NCBI GenBank assembly: GCA_012845835.1 | Contig: JABAKD010000014.1 | Span: 2,655,984-2,719,983 of the forward strand | Direction of reading: 5' to 3' | Source of the DNA: Undaria pinnatifida | Taxonomy: Eukaryota > Sar > Phaeophyceae > Laminariales > Alariaceae | Length of the DNA: 64,000 bases | In this document: positions 41,726 through 51,589 of the stretch, piece after piece | Layout of the letters: every line of letters starts with the position of its first letter | Position numbering within the stretch: the first letter of the stretch is position 1 | Notes under the pieces: model-generated | Database searches by the model: none | The model's input: the letters and a program-made list of their open reading frames with translations, nothing else | Told to the model about the DNA's origin: nothing | Made by a program: the position numbers and the translations under genes

Positions 41726-41854
41726 GTCGACGACGACAAACGCCGACGGTGTCCGCTGCGAAAAAAGTGGAGGGAGGTTGTCAAAACAACACGACGTTTC
41801 CCGTGGAATTCTCGCGTGTAAATCGAGGGAGCCGAGCCCTCGGAGGTAGTGGTT

Positions 41855-41926
41855 GAGGCGCTCAGTTAAGCCCTTTGGGGACACTGGGTCGAGGCGCTCA
41901 GTTAAGCCCTTTGGGGGCACTGGGTC
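41855..41926. repeat. 36-bp tandem duplication
   Basis: GAGGCGCTCAGTTAAGCCCT plus TTGGGGACACTGGGTC is present twice back to back. Confidence 0.95.
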
Positions 41927-43389
41927 GCCGACGCGGGCCGCAGGGCCGACTTCACGGTCACCAGCAGCGAGGCGTTATTGCGCGTAGGCGAAACGTCGCC
42001 AGAATGGGGTCTTTCTGCGCCCATCGATTGGGGGTCAACGAGGGCACGGGGCTCGGAGCCAGTTCTGCTTGACGAGAGGGGCGAGTCATCCGCGCGACGG
42101 CGGGCAGATACCCCGGTTGCGTTGACCGGAGGTCGTGGAGACACCACGGCTTCGACGGGCAGTGTCGGGATCGCCTGTTCCTCTGATGCCGTGGAAGTCC
42201 GAAGGGGGTGCTCGTTGAGACGCAAAGACGAAGGAGAGCCGGCAGACACTCCAGACGAATTTAAACACGGGTCTCGGGCGGGTGGCACTGGAGTGCCCGC
42301 CGGGCGAGGTTTCTACCCTGTACCCACGCCTGAGGGTGTGTGCGGGGTAGATAAGCTCGCTGGATCCTCTCGATAGGGAATAGACCAGAATGCCCGCCGT
42401 TCATGCGAGGGAAGGCCGAGTGGAGCGCTAAAGAGGGGCTCGGTATCCCGGCGCCGGCCTTCCCGCACCTCAAACGGACTGTCGCCGTATGGTCGGGACC
42501 AGGAGGGCGGGATGTGTAGGAACGAGGCGGGGGGCGACGCCCCCGCGAAGAGTCAATATGGCTTGGCGGGTCAAATCTCGGTGCGCGCGTTGCGTGAAGG
42601 GGAGTGTCGCTCGAGGCGAGAGCTCCCGGCGCGGCAGAGGTGCCATTAAAGGGATTGTCAGGAGACGTTAGAACACGCGTGGGCGAGACGCGGGGTTTGG
42701 GTGCAGCCGGGCTCAATCCCGAGCGGCGGCGGCCAGTTTATGGTTCTAAAGTCGGCGCTACAGGCAAACTGCCGGACGCGCGGCGTTTTTCGGTGGCGGT
42801 TGGCAGCGAAAGAGCGCGAGAGCTCGTCGCGGTAGCAAGATGTGCTGTGTCAGAACGCCTGGGAAGGTTGCCGGTACCCATGGTCAACGTTCGGGGCTTG
42901 GGGGCAGCGGTCGAGGCTGGTCGGCGCTGGGCGCTTGACGAGCGTGGGACAAGAACATCTTGTGAAACATATGCTCGTTCCCCTGGCAATGCTGGCGGCA
43001 GACGCGCAAGGGGTGCCGTACCACCCGTCGGAGCATCAGTTACCCGCGCGGAAAGTGCCAGGTTGACGCGCATTGGGATCATTATTGTGCGACGAATAAG
43101 ACGCATGTTAGGGGCGCTCTTCGTTGAAGCGGGCGAGGGCGGGACTGCTTGGTGTACAGTTCTGGCTGAGCTGTTGGTGTTATGACCGTAGCCGTTGTCA
43201 GACCCGTGCTGTGAATACCCGGAACGCGCATCTTGTGAGTTGCGACCGAAGTTGTGTGACTGACCCTGGCCCTGTTGCCGGCCTGACCGGTGGCGGCGGC
43301 CCTTGCTAGAGCTGATTCCGGGCCCTCCTGTTTCGCTGCCGCGGCGGTAGCGCAGCATGCGTTCCTGCCAGCGGCGATACGCGTCGCCG

Positions 43390-43678
43390 TTGTCCCCGAG
43401 CTGACCAAGCTCGGGTTTGATGCACCCGCTAGCATTACTAAAAGGGTGCGTGCTCTGTTGAATGCATGCGTCGTTTCATGGCAATTTAGGCAGTGTCCTT
43501 GGTTGTCGCGAAGGGCTGCCGCGCGTGCGGTGGGTGAAAGGAGACCGCTCCACAGAGGAGGGTCATCGGTCGAAAGAGGTACCGCCAACGGTGCAGACTT
43601 CATCACAATTTGCAAGCGGCCAGTGCGAGTACGACGTGGATGAGACCCAGAGGTCGGAGGAATCTTGCAAACATTCAT
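43390..43678 (-). pseudogene. Gag relic with degenerate zinc knuckle
   Basis: The minus-strand frame contains DNQGHCLNCHETTHAFNRAR (43440-43511). This fits the retroviral-type CX2CX4HX4C knuckle except that the last Cys is Ala. Knuckles of this type occur in Gag of LTR retrotransposons. The flanking residues are low complexity and the frame is not continuous with 45181. Confidence 0.55.
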
Positions 43679-43930
43679 GACAGCCGGGTTGCGTTGCGAG
43701 CCCGTCGCCCAAGCAGAAGTCTGCGGTGTCGCGCGTCCCTGCCCGCGGCCTAGGGCGGCAGGATAGAGCCCCGACGGGGCGGAAACGCGCCCCCCCCGGT
43801 ACCGCAGGTAGTGAAACTATTTTTTGGCCATTTTGGCAGGTGTCTTGTTGTTCGCGAGGGTACCCAAGGCTATCATAACCACATAGCATCGACGAACCGG
43901 AAAGGCAGAGAACGATTTTCCAGCTCTCCA

Positions 43931-44578
43931 TGGTACAGACTAGGCATGAGCTGGGGGGACTGCTCGTTTACTACGCTAAGGCGCACTATCTACAGTACCA
44001 GCCCCACCCCTGGCTACTACGCGCGCTTGCTGCCCGTCACCCCCGAGGCTACCATCCGAAAACCGTAACCCGCGTACGGGGTACCGTTGGGGGCGCCAAA
44101 ATTCTGCAGTTCACTAAGAGCAGACGCCGCGTCTCCGTGGTCGAATTGCCGGCTCAGCACTTGGAGAAGAAGGGCGAAAGCCGCCGGACCGTAATCTGCT
44201 CGGTCAATAGCTCGCGAGACCTCTTGGGCGGTCGCGCCCCACCTCCTCCTGACGTCAAGCTGGTGCAACCGCAACCGTACAAAAGGTCTCGCGAGCTATT
44301 GGCCGCGTAGATTCCGGTCCGGCGGCTTTCGCCCTTCTTCTCCAAGTGCTGAGTCGGCAATTTGACCACGGAGACGAGGCGTCTACTCTCCGTGAATTGC
44401 AGAATGTTGACGTCCCAAACGATAACCCTTTTACGCGGCTTACAACCGCGGTTTTCGGATGTTAGTTTCGGGGTGACGGGCAGCGAGCGCGCGTAGACGC
44501 CAGGGGTGGGGCTGGTACTAGAGATACTGCGGCTTCGCGCAAACGAGCAGTTCCCCCAGCTCATGCCTAGTCTGCACC
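43931..44578. repeat. Foldback inside the LTR element, ~290-bp arms
   Basis: The left arm (43931-44222) and right arm (44284-44578) are inverted copies sharing CAGACTAGGCATGAGCTGGG, CAGCCCCACCCCTGGC, CTCAGCACTTGGAGAAGAAG and AATAGCTCGCGAGACCT. The spacer is about 60 bp. One arm is presumably an inverted duplicate of gag-region sequence. Confidence 0.85.
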
Positions 44579-44863
44579 CTGGAGAAATGGTAGTGGGTGC
44601 CGCGGCGTCTGCCGTGACTGTCCCTACCCCGAGGCCCGTCCAATCCCGTAGACTTTTGGGGGGGCGCGTTATTGGCTGTGCGCCAGGGCGGGAGGGGGGG
44701 CAGAGAGGGGTGCGGCGATGAGCGGTACTCAGGGGTGGCAGTATCGCGAGACGTGGTCGTACAAGGAGCAACGAGCTCTACATGAGCACTGTGGGTGTCA
44801 AACGCGCGCGTATCAGCACAGGCGGCGTCGCTCCCAACCATATCAGCAGTACGGTACTCGATC

Positions 44864-45181
44864 TCAAAGGCGTGCAATCGCTGCAGCAGCGCTGTGGGGT
44901 GCTGGAGCGAAAACATCTGGGCTCGCGAAAACGGCGGTAGGGTCATCTACCGCAGCGCCTGTGCTCGCCACAGCAGCAGCAATGGCACTGCTGGGTGCGG
45001 ACGAAAAAATACTTGCGCTCGCGACAGCGACGGCAGGCTCATGGACAGCAGGGGGCACGCTCGCCGCAGCAGTGCCAACAGCGCTGCGAGGCGCTGACGC
45101 CGAAGCATCTGCGGTCGCAACAGCGGATTGGAAACCCATTGTGATTTTTCGCGTAGGTTCGTGTCCTGCCGACGACGCCAT
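44864..45181 (-). pseudogene. Gag-like N-terminal frame with ~31-residue repeats
   Basis: ATG at 45181 opens MASSAGHEPTRKITMGFQSA and then Ala/Ser/Val-rich repeats of about 31 residues (SAVATADASASAPRSAVG..., AVAVASASIFSSAPSSAIAA...). The frame is lost at 44864 but continues in another frame with HAFEIEYRTADMVG. The tandem DNA unit is about 90-95 bp, three copies (44870-45133). No homology beyond position in the element is recognised. Confidence 0.45.
45163..45180 (-). other. Primer-binding site of the LTR element
   Basis: TGGCGTCGTCGGCAGGAC immediately follows the LTR on the minus strand. The identical 18-mer follows the LTR of the miniature element at 56201-56218. Its complement ends in GCCA and has the spacing of a tRNA T-stem and acceptor; the tRNA species is not identified. 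Confidence 0.7.
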
Positions 45182-45466
45182 GCATTATAAGACTAGAGGG
45201 GCTGTTACAAACACAGGCCGCCATTTGCAGGTATCTCTACTATGCAGGTTCCACGTTGGTCGCTCACTTGTATTATGTAAGCTATCGTATTAGTCCCACA
45301 GGGCCACGGATAGAACGGATCGCTCGCAAGTCCGCGAAGCAAACGCATTATTCCCTGTTTTCTTATGCGCACGTGCCTTCAAAGGCATGTGAAACCCTAT
45401 TCTATCGTTTCCGTATCCTACAGTAGATGTTGCGCCTTGTTAGGCTCCCACGGCAGTACCACAACA
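45181..45466 (-). repeat. Upstream (5') LTR of the 5.4-kb element
   Basis: Minus strand TGTTGTGG...TTATAATGCA with TG...CA ends, 286 bp. The final A plus the first two primer-site bases form the ATG of the gag-like frame. Confidence 0.85.
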
Positions 45467-45616
45467 CTGTGCTGGATGTAGATGGGTGGGGATATCAGTT
45501 ATTTTGAAGAACGCACTCTGCACGAAGCCACCGCGGTCGCCGGGCTAGGGGGTGTGTCCAAACTGCACTGTAAGAAGGGGGTGTGCAAGATGGCTTTGAG
45601 ATAAAAAAATACCCCG

Positions 45617-46170
45617 CCCGACGGCTACTGCGCTCTCCATTCGGTGTCCCTGGGCCACTTCGACTCGCCTGCGGACAGCAGCGCAAGTGAGGAATATCGC
45701 GAGGAAATCGAACTAGAATGCATAGACGAGGTTTCGAGGTGTTCTGGGCCGACGAGGGTGCGGTGTCAGAAAAAAAAGCGCGGAGGGGGTGCTGGCCAAA
45801 CTCGGCTTTTCGCAGAGCGTACACTGCCGTGACGCAGTGCTAGGCGGACGAAGGCGCAAAACTAACGCGGAAGTGGTTGCCTCCATTGCCGATCAAACCG
45901 GGTCCTGGCATGCTGTTTTCTCAGTTGGCGTTGGTTGCCTCCGCATTGGAAACTAATCTGGCCGTTTGGGAAGCTAACGCCGGGGGGGGGGGTCCACCTC
46001 TACTGGAACGCAAGCGTGTTAGGCTTGTTCATCGGCCATTCGGATGATCACGACTTCGTGCATCTGCTATACGGCAACGGCTGTTGTTCGTTGGAGGGCC
46101 TAGCACGTGGAAGGTATCCAGTGCGCGACCCTCGCGGTGCAACCGGGGCTCCGGTAACACTAAACCGCTT
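45617..46170 (+). pseudogene. Possible OTU-like cysteine protease fragment, left arm
   Basis: The frame reads PPDGYCALHSVSLGHFD, later EEYREEIELECIDEVSRCS, and after frameshifts GGGVHLYWNASVLGLFIG and DDHDFVHLLYG. DGxC near the N-terminus, an EIEL segment, and a late HDF block fit the order of OTU-type protease motifs found in some mobile elements. The similarity is weak and the frame is broken, so the assignment is tentative. Confidence 0.35.
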
Positions 46171-46361
46171 CGACAACACAAAGACGCCTCCGGAAAACGC
46201 GCGCCGTTTCTGCGTGCTTGTCAGCCTCCTTCGATGAACGGAATGTCGCCTTCTAACATCACCTCGGTGGTGCGGTGGTGTTAGAAGGCGATATTCCGTT
46301 CGCGGAAGGAGGCTGATAAGTGGGTAGACACGGCACGCGTTCCGGAGGCATCTTGATGTTT

Positions 46362-47230
46362 TCAAAGTGGTGTGAGCGATACCGGAGCCCCGTTTGCGCG
46401 GCGAGGGTCGCGCACTGGATATCTTCCACGTGCTACTAGGCCCTCCAAGAAACAACCTCCGTTGCTGTACGGCAGATGCACGAAGTCGTGATCATCGGTA
46501 TTGCCGATGAACAAGCCTAACACGCTTGCGTTCTGGTACAGGTGGATCCCTCCTCCTGCCTTGGTTTCCCAAACGGAACCCAAGCTGCAGTCGGGGAGGG
46601 GGGAGTACGCTTTATTTTCGCTACCGGATTTGCGTTATCATACGATCATACTCGCGCGAGTGACTCTGTACCTTGCGGACAAAAGGCTTCAGGCGTTTTT
46701 TTGGCGCAGATGCGTAGCTCGACATTCCGTCGCGGGTTCGTATCATACCGCAAACTTGAAGAAAAAAAAACACGAAAGCTGAGGACCGGGAAGGAACAGG
46801 GAGGTTCCTCGCTCGAGTAACCCCGAGCCACAGCAAAAAAAAGGGGGCTCCTGCCGTACCGTGGACCACGGCCTGATTAGTTCCTAACTCGGAGGCAACC
46901 AATGCCAACCGAGAAGCAGCAAGCCTCGACCCGGGTCGATCGGCAGTGGAGGCGACCACCTCCGCGTTAGTTTTGCGCCTTCGTCCGCCTAGGACTGCGT
47001 CATGGCAGGGTAGGCCCCGTGACAAGCCGAGTTTGGCCAGCATCCCTCTCCGTTTTTTTTTCCCGACACCGCATCCTCGTCGGCCTAGAACGCCGCCAAA
47101 AAACGTCGTCTATGCATTCTAGCGCTGGGGTTTTTCCTCGCGATATTCCTTAATTGCGCTGCGGTCCGCAGGCGAGTCGTATTGGCCCAGGGACACCGAA
47201 TGGAGAGCGCAGTACCCGTCGGGCAGGATT
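46362..47230 (-). pseudogene. Possible OTU-like fragment, right arm (interrupted)
   Basis: Inverted copy of the left-arm reading: LPDGYCALHSVSLGQYDS near 47200 and NASVLGLFIGNTDDHDFVHL near 46500. The insertion at 46570-46868 separates the two halves. Being a copy of the same fragment, its assignment carries the same doubt. Confidence 0.35.
46570..46868. mobile_element. SINE-like element, copy 3, inserted in one palindrome arm
   Basis: Comparison with the uninterrupted left arm defines the inserted DNA. The core has CTCGCGCGAGTGACTCTG, TTTGGCGCAGATGCGTAGC (A-box-like), GGGTTCGTATC (B-box-like), and then CTCGCTCGAGTAACCCCGAG with an A-rich tail. It probably carries extra sequence on both sides of the core (46570-46645). 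Confidence 0.7.
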
Positions 47231-47811
47231 TTTTATCTCAAAGCCGTCTTGCAACAAGACGGCCTCACCAATCACGTCCAGCCCTCACCCTTTCTCACGC
47301 AGCAACTTCCCGCCCCATACGACGGCTGGGTGTTCCCAGAGGCAGGTGTTTGTTGTGACTGTCCCTAGGTCCTCCACGCCCTCTATAATGCCTCCCTGGC
47401 GCCTCGCGCTTGCGGGCTCAATCAGTGTTTGCTGTGCTTTGCCACCAGGTTGGGTGGAGCTCCGTCACGGCTACAACGCCATACGCCGTGGCCCGTTTTC
47501 GTTGGTCAACGCACTCCGAGACTGCAGATTATGTTGAGGATATCTAATCGCCGAGAGCGGTTGTTGCCATGAAATCGCACTCGAATTAGATACTGCAATT
47601 TATATGCCTTCACCAACTCCAAGTGTTTTTTGTAATTTTGGGGACAAAAATTAGTCTACCTCTGAATGGGCCATAACCCCTTTAGAGCCCCCAAACCCTT
47701 TCCTATACTAATTTCAAGTGATTTTTCGTCCCCTAACGGGTTTCCAGTTGTAAAAGGCGTTGCGATTTTCGGAGGGAAGAATATGTGGAAATTGTTGACT
47801 TCAGAATCGGC

Positions 47812-48270
47812 CACACCCGCGCTTCTCAAAAGTCCGACCAGCCTTTTTCCGAGACGCTCCCAACGACGTTTGCATATTCGATTTTTATTGTCGAAACTCA
47901 TCTTTGCAAGCTGTGTGTGATACTCCGATCGCGCGTATCACGGGTTGTGTGTCCTCATCAAGGATATAGGTCGGCGACTCCCCTTGCAACTACAGTGTAG
48001 CTATCAGGGTCAACAGGGTGATGTTAGGCAGTCTGTGCGCGGAAACTATAAAACCCGTTTCTGAGGGGGACAAAATCTGACAGCAGTTTCATCGGAAAAA
48101 AAATGGCCTGTTTTTCGCGTATAGTATCCGAAACTGATTTTGAAGAAACCACGGTGTACCGGGAAAAAATATCGAAGCCGTCTCCTGAGAAAACGGCGAA
48201 CGTCGTTGGATGAGTCTCGAAAAAAGGCTAGTCGGACTTTTGAGAAGAGCGGGCCCGTATCTCACGTTCC
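47812..48270. repeat. Inverted repeat, ~60-bp arms
   Basis: CGCGCTTCTCAAAAGTCCGA and CCAGCCTTTTTCCGAGACGC, then CCAACGACGTT at 47818-47872, are mirrored by TCCAACGACGTT-type sequence on the opposite strand at 48195-48255. The spacer is about 330 bp. Confidence 0.8.
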
Positions 48271-48679
48271 CCGGGTCAAACACACCTGCGAAGGTGCTGA
48301 AACCTCCATTTTCCGGCCCATCGAATTTCAGTTTTTCCCGGCCCGGCCCATGACATTCGCAGCGAGGCCCTTGGGATACCGGCCCTATATGGGCCGGCCC
48401 GCCATCTCTGTGGGTCGCTGCGTGGAAAGGGCCGGGCCATGTGCTACCCCGTACTAATTTAGTGCATCCTGGTGTTTTAGTGTTTCTATCGATTATCAGA
48501 CAGTTTCGGAAAACGATATCGTGCCAGAACGGAAGTATATCCAGAATCACAGGAGAAATTAGCGTTTCGTTCGGGTGGTACAGCTCCGAAAATCCGTAAC
48601 CAGGGGCTCTCGTTCTGGAATTCAACTTGCGGTTCGAAACCAGCAAACCGGAATGAACTGGGCCCACGATGTGATGGAT

Positions 48680-51580
48680 CCGTGTTTTTACTTATGTGGA
48701 GAGCGGTCTCTGATGTGAATCACACACACCAACCAAACACACGCAGCGCTGCGACCAACAAACAAAGCACACCTCATGCCAGAAGCTAGCCACGGCAACA
48801 GCTGCAGCAGCGAGACACGCATGCAGCAACAGACGGCCGCAAATATGTGGGTCCTCTCCTCGAAGGTTCGAGTCGGTGCTGGCAGGCCACATCGGCAAAG
48901 GCGAGGAGAGCTGGGGGAGGGGATGGTGCTGGGTTCTGGGAAGGGAGGCTGGGTAGGGAGGCTCGCCGAGATGGCCAGCTACAGCGACCAAGGCGCACAG
49001 GGACCATCGAACCTGCGGGAAACGTGCTTACTCGCCGCGCACTGCTGCTGCGTGTTACTGCTGCTGCTTTTTGTTCTGGCAGCCTTAGCACTGTGGTTGG
49101 CGGGGTCGTAGGTTTCGCGACCAAGCGTACGTGTAGTTCAAAAACATGAAAAACTTTGAAAATCGTGGTGCCAAGGACGCGAATTCTCACACACTGGTAT
49201 GCGGCTATGTGGGAGTTGATTTTGATTGCTAGCAACCACTGACACACGGCCACTGTCTTCATTGTATGTCCAATCCAACCTCGAGTAGGTAGGTCCTTGC
49301 CACGCGCTGCTGCTTCTGCGGCGTGCTTCGTCGTACAGACAGTATGGTTAGCTGTGCGGCTAGCTGCCTGCTGCTGCTCGCTGCTGTTCGTTCCCTCGGC
49401 CAAATACAAATTACAGAAATACAAAACGAATAGTTTAATTTTGCAGTACACCGCATATCAAGGGCCGCGGCCCGGGCTGGCCCGCGAAAATGCAGGGACC
49501 GCCTCATGGGCCGGGTGGACGTCGTCATCGTCGCAGCATCAGCACGCCACTTATCATGGGCCGTGGCCCGAGCTGGCCCGTGAAAACACGCGGGCCACCT
49601 CATGGGCTGGGCTGAGCGGCCCATATGAAGCCCACATCTCAAGGGCCGCGGCGCAGCCCGGCCCATCACTTTTTAAAAATTGTCGGCCCGGCCCGGCCCA
49701 TCAAAATTTTCAAAGCTCTCGGCCCGGCCCATAACATTTTCAACATTTTCAACATTCTCGGCCCTGCCCGGCCGGGGCGCACTTTCCGCCCAGGACGTGC
49801 CCTGGTGTCGACCCTTCAATCGATCGAACTCACAGCTAACGTGGTTTGAAAGTTTAATTTATCCGTGTTTTGTTTGCTATTTATAAGTAGTGTTTTCAAG
49901 AGTGCATTCTCCCTTTTTCATCTTGCGACACATTTAGTATTTCAAGCCAACCGCGTGCTCAAGGGGAACCTCGCACCTGGTGTAGCGTCACGCTATAATA
50001 TAGTATACCCGTTGCTTGGTAGTCTTTGTTGTTTGGGTTATGGGGAAGCATGTATTGTCTTATAGAACCAAAAATATGATGCCGGTACCTGGTAAGTAAA
50101 AATAAGTGAATAAACTTCGTATAGGTTTTGGTGAAAATCGTGGGCTCTGATTACTATGGTCCCTCAGATATAACTTGCTTGATAATGTGCGTGTGTACAA
50201 GTCTCGAAAATGTGATGTATTGTAGGAATCTAGCCCCTGGTATGACGTACCGGTGGTATGATGTGCCGGTGGTATGATGTGCTGGGCCGAAAGAGCAAAG
50301 GCACTGCGCAGGAGGAAGGGCGCACGTTGCACCAGAGGTAGAAAGGCTGCAGGAGCATAGATAGGGCACTACCGTGGCTGTCAGGCCAGCAGCTACTGTA
50401 TTTACTAGTTGTAGTGTTGGAGGGCGGTGGGTCCAGGGGGTGAAACCATAGATGCCAGGAGACGGTCCGTCAAGGGAAAACGTCCAGCAGTCAAGGGTGT
50501 CAAATCGATCGTTCCACACTAAAACTTTGTAGTTTGGCGTCAGTCAAGAGAAATTGTTGGAGAATTGCCGTCGGTCAAGGGGTCAAGGTGCCGTCTCCTT
50601 ACGTGTTTGGGTGAAACCGCGATCTCCTGGTATCAGCGTCTTTGGCTGGGAGAGAGCGCGATGTTACAGAGCTCAGGGAGCGTTTTCCGCTTCGTTTTTC
50701 GGTTGGGTTTTGCTCCTTGCTCTGCTGATCGAGTTTTTTTTCTTGCGGGCGGTAACCCCTTTTTTTGGCACCGGTCTTGTGTGAAGATCTGCTTGGTGAT
50801 CTGATTTGATATGTTGGGCGTATGTATTGTTTTTCTTGCGCGAAAATTGATCTGCGTAGCTCATGTAGACGATGCAGATCCCGTGAAAGTGATCTGTGTG
50901 TGATCTGTACGGTAATCTAATGTGTGCCCGACGTGTGGAATGTTGTCTTGTGCGGAGATTTGTATTTTTTTCTCGATTTTGCTCTTGTGCGATAATCTGG
51001 ACAAATATCTGATCCATCAGACATTTGGATGTGTTCTTGTATGAGGATCATTACGGCGATTGGATCTGTGTAATGCTTTCTTGTTCGATTATCTGTGTGG
51101 TCATCTGCTCTGTGCTACATGTGGAACGTTCTTTGTGCGAAAAGCAGTTCACCACAAATTCGCGGGACGCTTATCAACGGCTCCTATGACCAGACGTGGA
51201 TAACTCATGTACACGTGCAGAATCGTGAATGTGATCTGTGTGATCTGGATGGTGATCTGATCTGTCCGACATGTTTTCTTTCTTATGCGAAACGCAGGTC
51301 ACCTCCACGAATTCGCGAGACACTTTCGACGGCTACTACGACCAGCACGTGGAGTACTCCAGCGATGAAGAGGGCAAAGGGCAGCGATTGAGATGATGCC
51401 ACCTATGTAATGCCACCGGTGTGTTGCCTTTTGAGGGGTATTTTTCTCCCACCCCACCCGAAGAGGCTTTTTTTTATTCCCCCTTGCCGCGCGAGTGTAA
51501 AAAATTCGCATGCATGGTCGACCCGCGGCATACGTTTGCTGGGTTCCGCATGTCGGAACAATCATGTCCCGGTTTCATGT
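48680..51580. other. Non-coding stretch with GGCCCGG repeats
   Basis: No credible gene is seen. 48290-48425 and 49455-49790 contain GGCCCGGCCCAT-type repeats (for example TCGGCCCGGCCCATAACATT). 50460-50605 holds the repeat shared with 25980-26165. The longest open frame on the minus strand (48786-49451) lacks an ATG start and has a low-complexity composition. Confidence 0.55.
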
Positions 51581-51589
51581 TCTAGATCT

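Larger units (their letters stand above)
40013..45466 (-). mobile_element. Decayed LTR retroelement (minus strand) with gag relic and NADAR domain
   Basis: Direct repeats at 40013-40289 and 45181-45466 flank 4.9 kb. In minus orientation the upstream LTR runs TGTTGTGG...ATGCA. It is followed at once by TGGCGTCGTCGGCAGGAC, whose complement looks like a tRNA 3' end (T-stem, acceptor, CCA). A purine-rich AGGGTGGGCTAG precedes the downstream LTR. Inside are a gag-like region and a frameshifted NADAR domain. No reverse transcriptase, integrase or protease motif was found, so it was probably mobilised in trans. No target duplication is visible, and the LTRs have diverged, so it is old. Confidence 0.75.
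45585..47253. repeat. Large palindrome (foldback), arms 679 and ~980 bp
   Basis: The left arm 45585-46263 and right arm 46274-47253 are inverted copies around a 10-bp centre. The central hairpin TCGCCTTCTAACATCACC / GGTGGTGTTAGAAGGCGA is nearly perfect. Outer ends match at GCAAGAYGGCTTTGAGAT. The size difference is due to a ~300-bp insertion (46570-46868) present only in the right arm. It lies just outside the LTR element. Confidence 0.88.

Noticed and set aside
42604-43358. Frames of about 190-206 codons on both strands at 42.6-43.4 kb
   Set aside because: They overlap on opposite strands in GC-rich decayed retroelement DNA. No recognisable domain was seen apart from the zinc-knuckle relic upstream.
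40013-45466. Plus-strand orientation of the LTR element
   Set aside because: TG...CA ends, primer site, purine-rich block, gag frame and NADAR domain agree only on the minus strand.
48786-49451. 221-codon minus-strand frame
   Set aside because: It has no ATG start, a low-complexity composition and no recognised family; it spans GGCCCGG-type repeat flanks.
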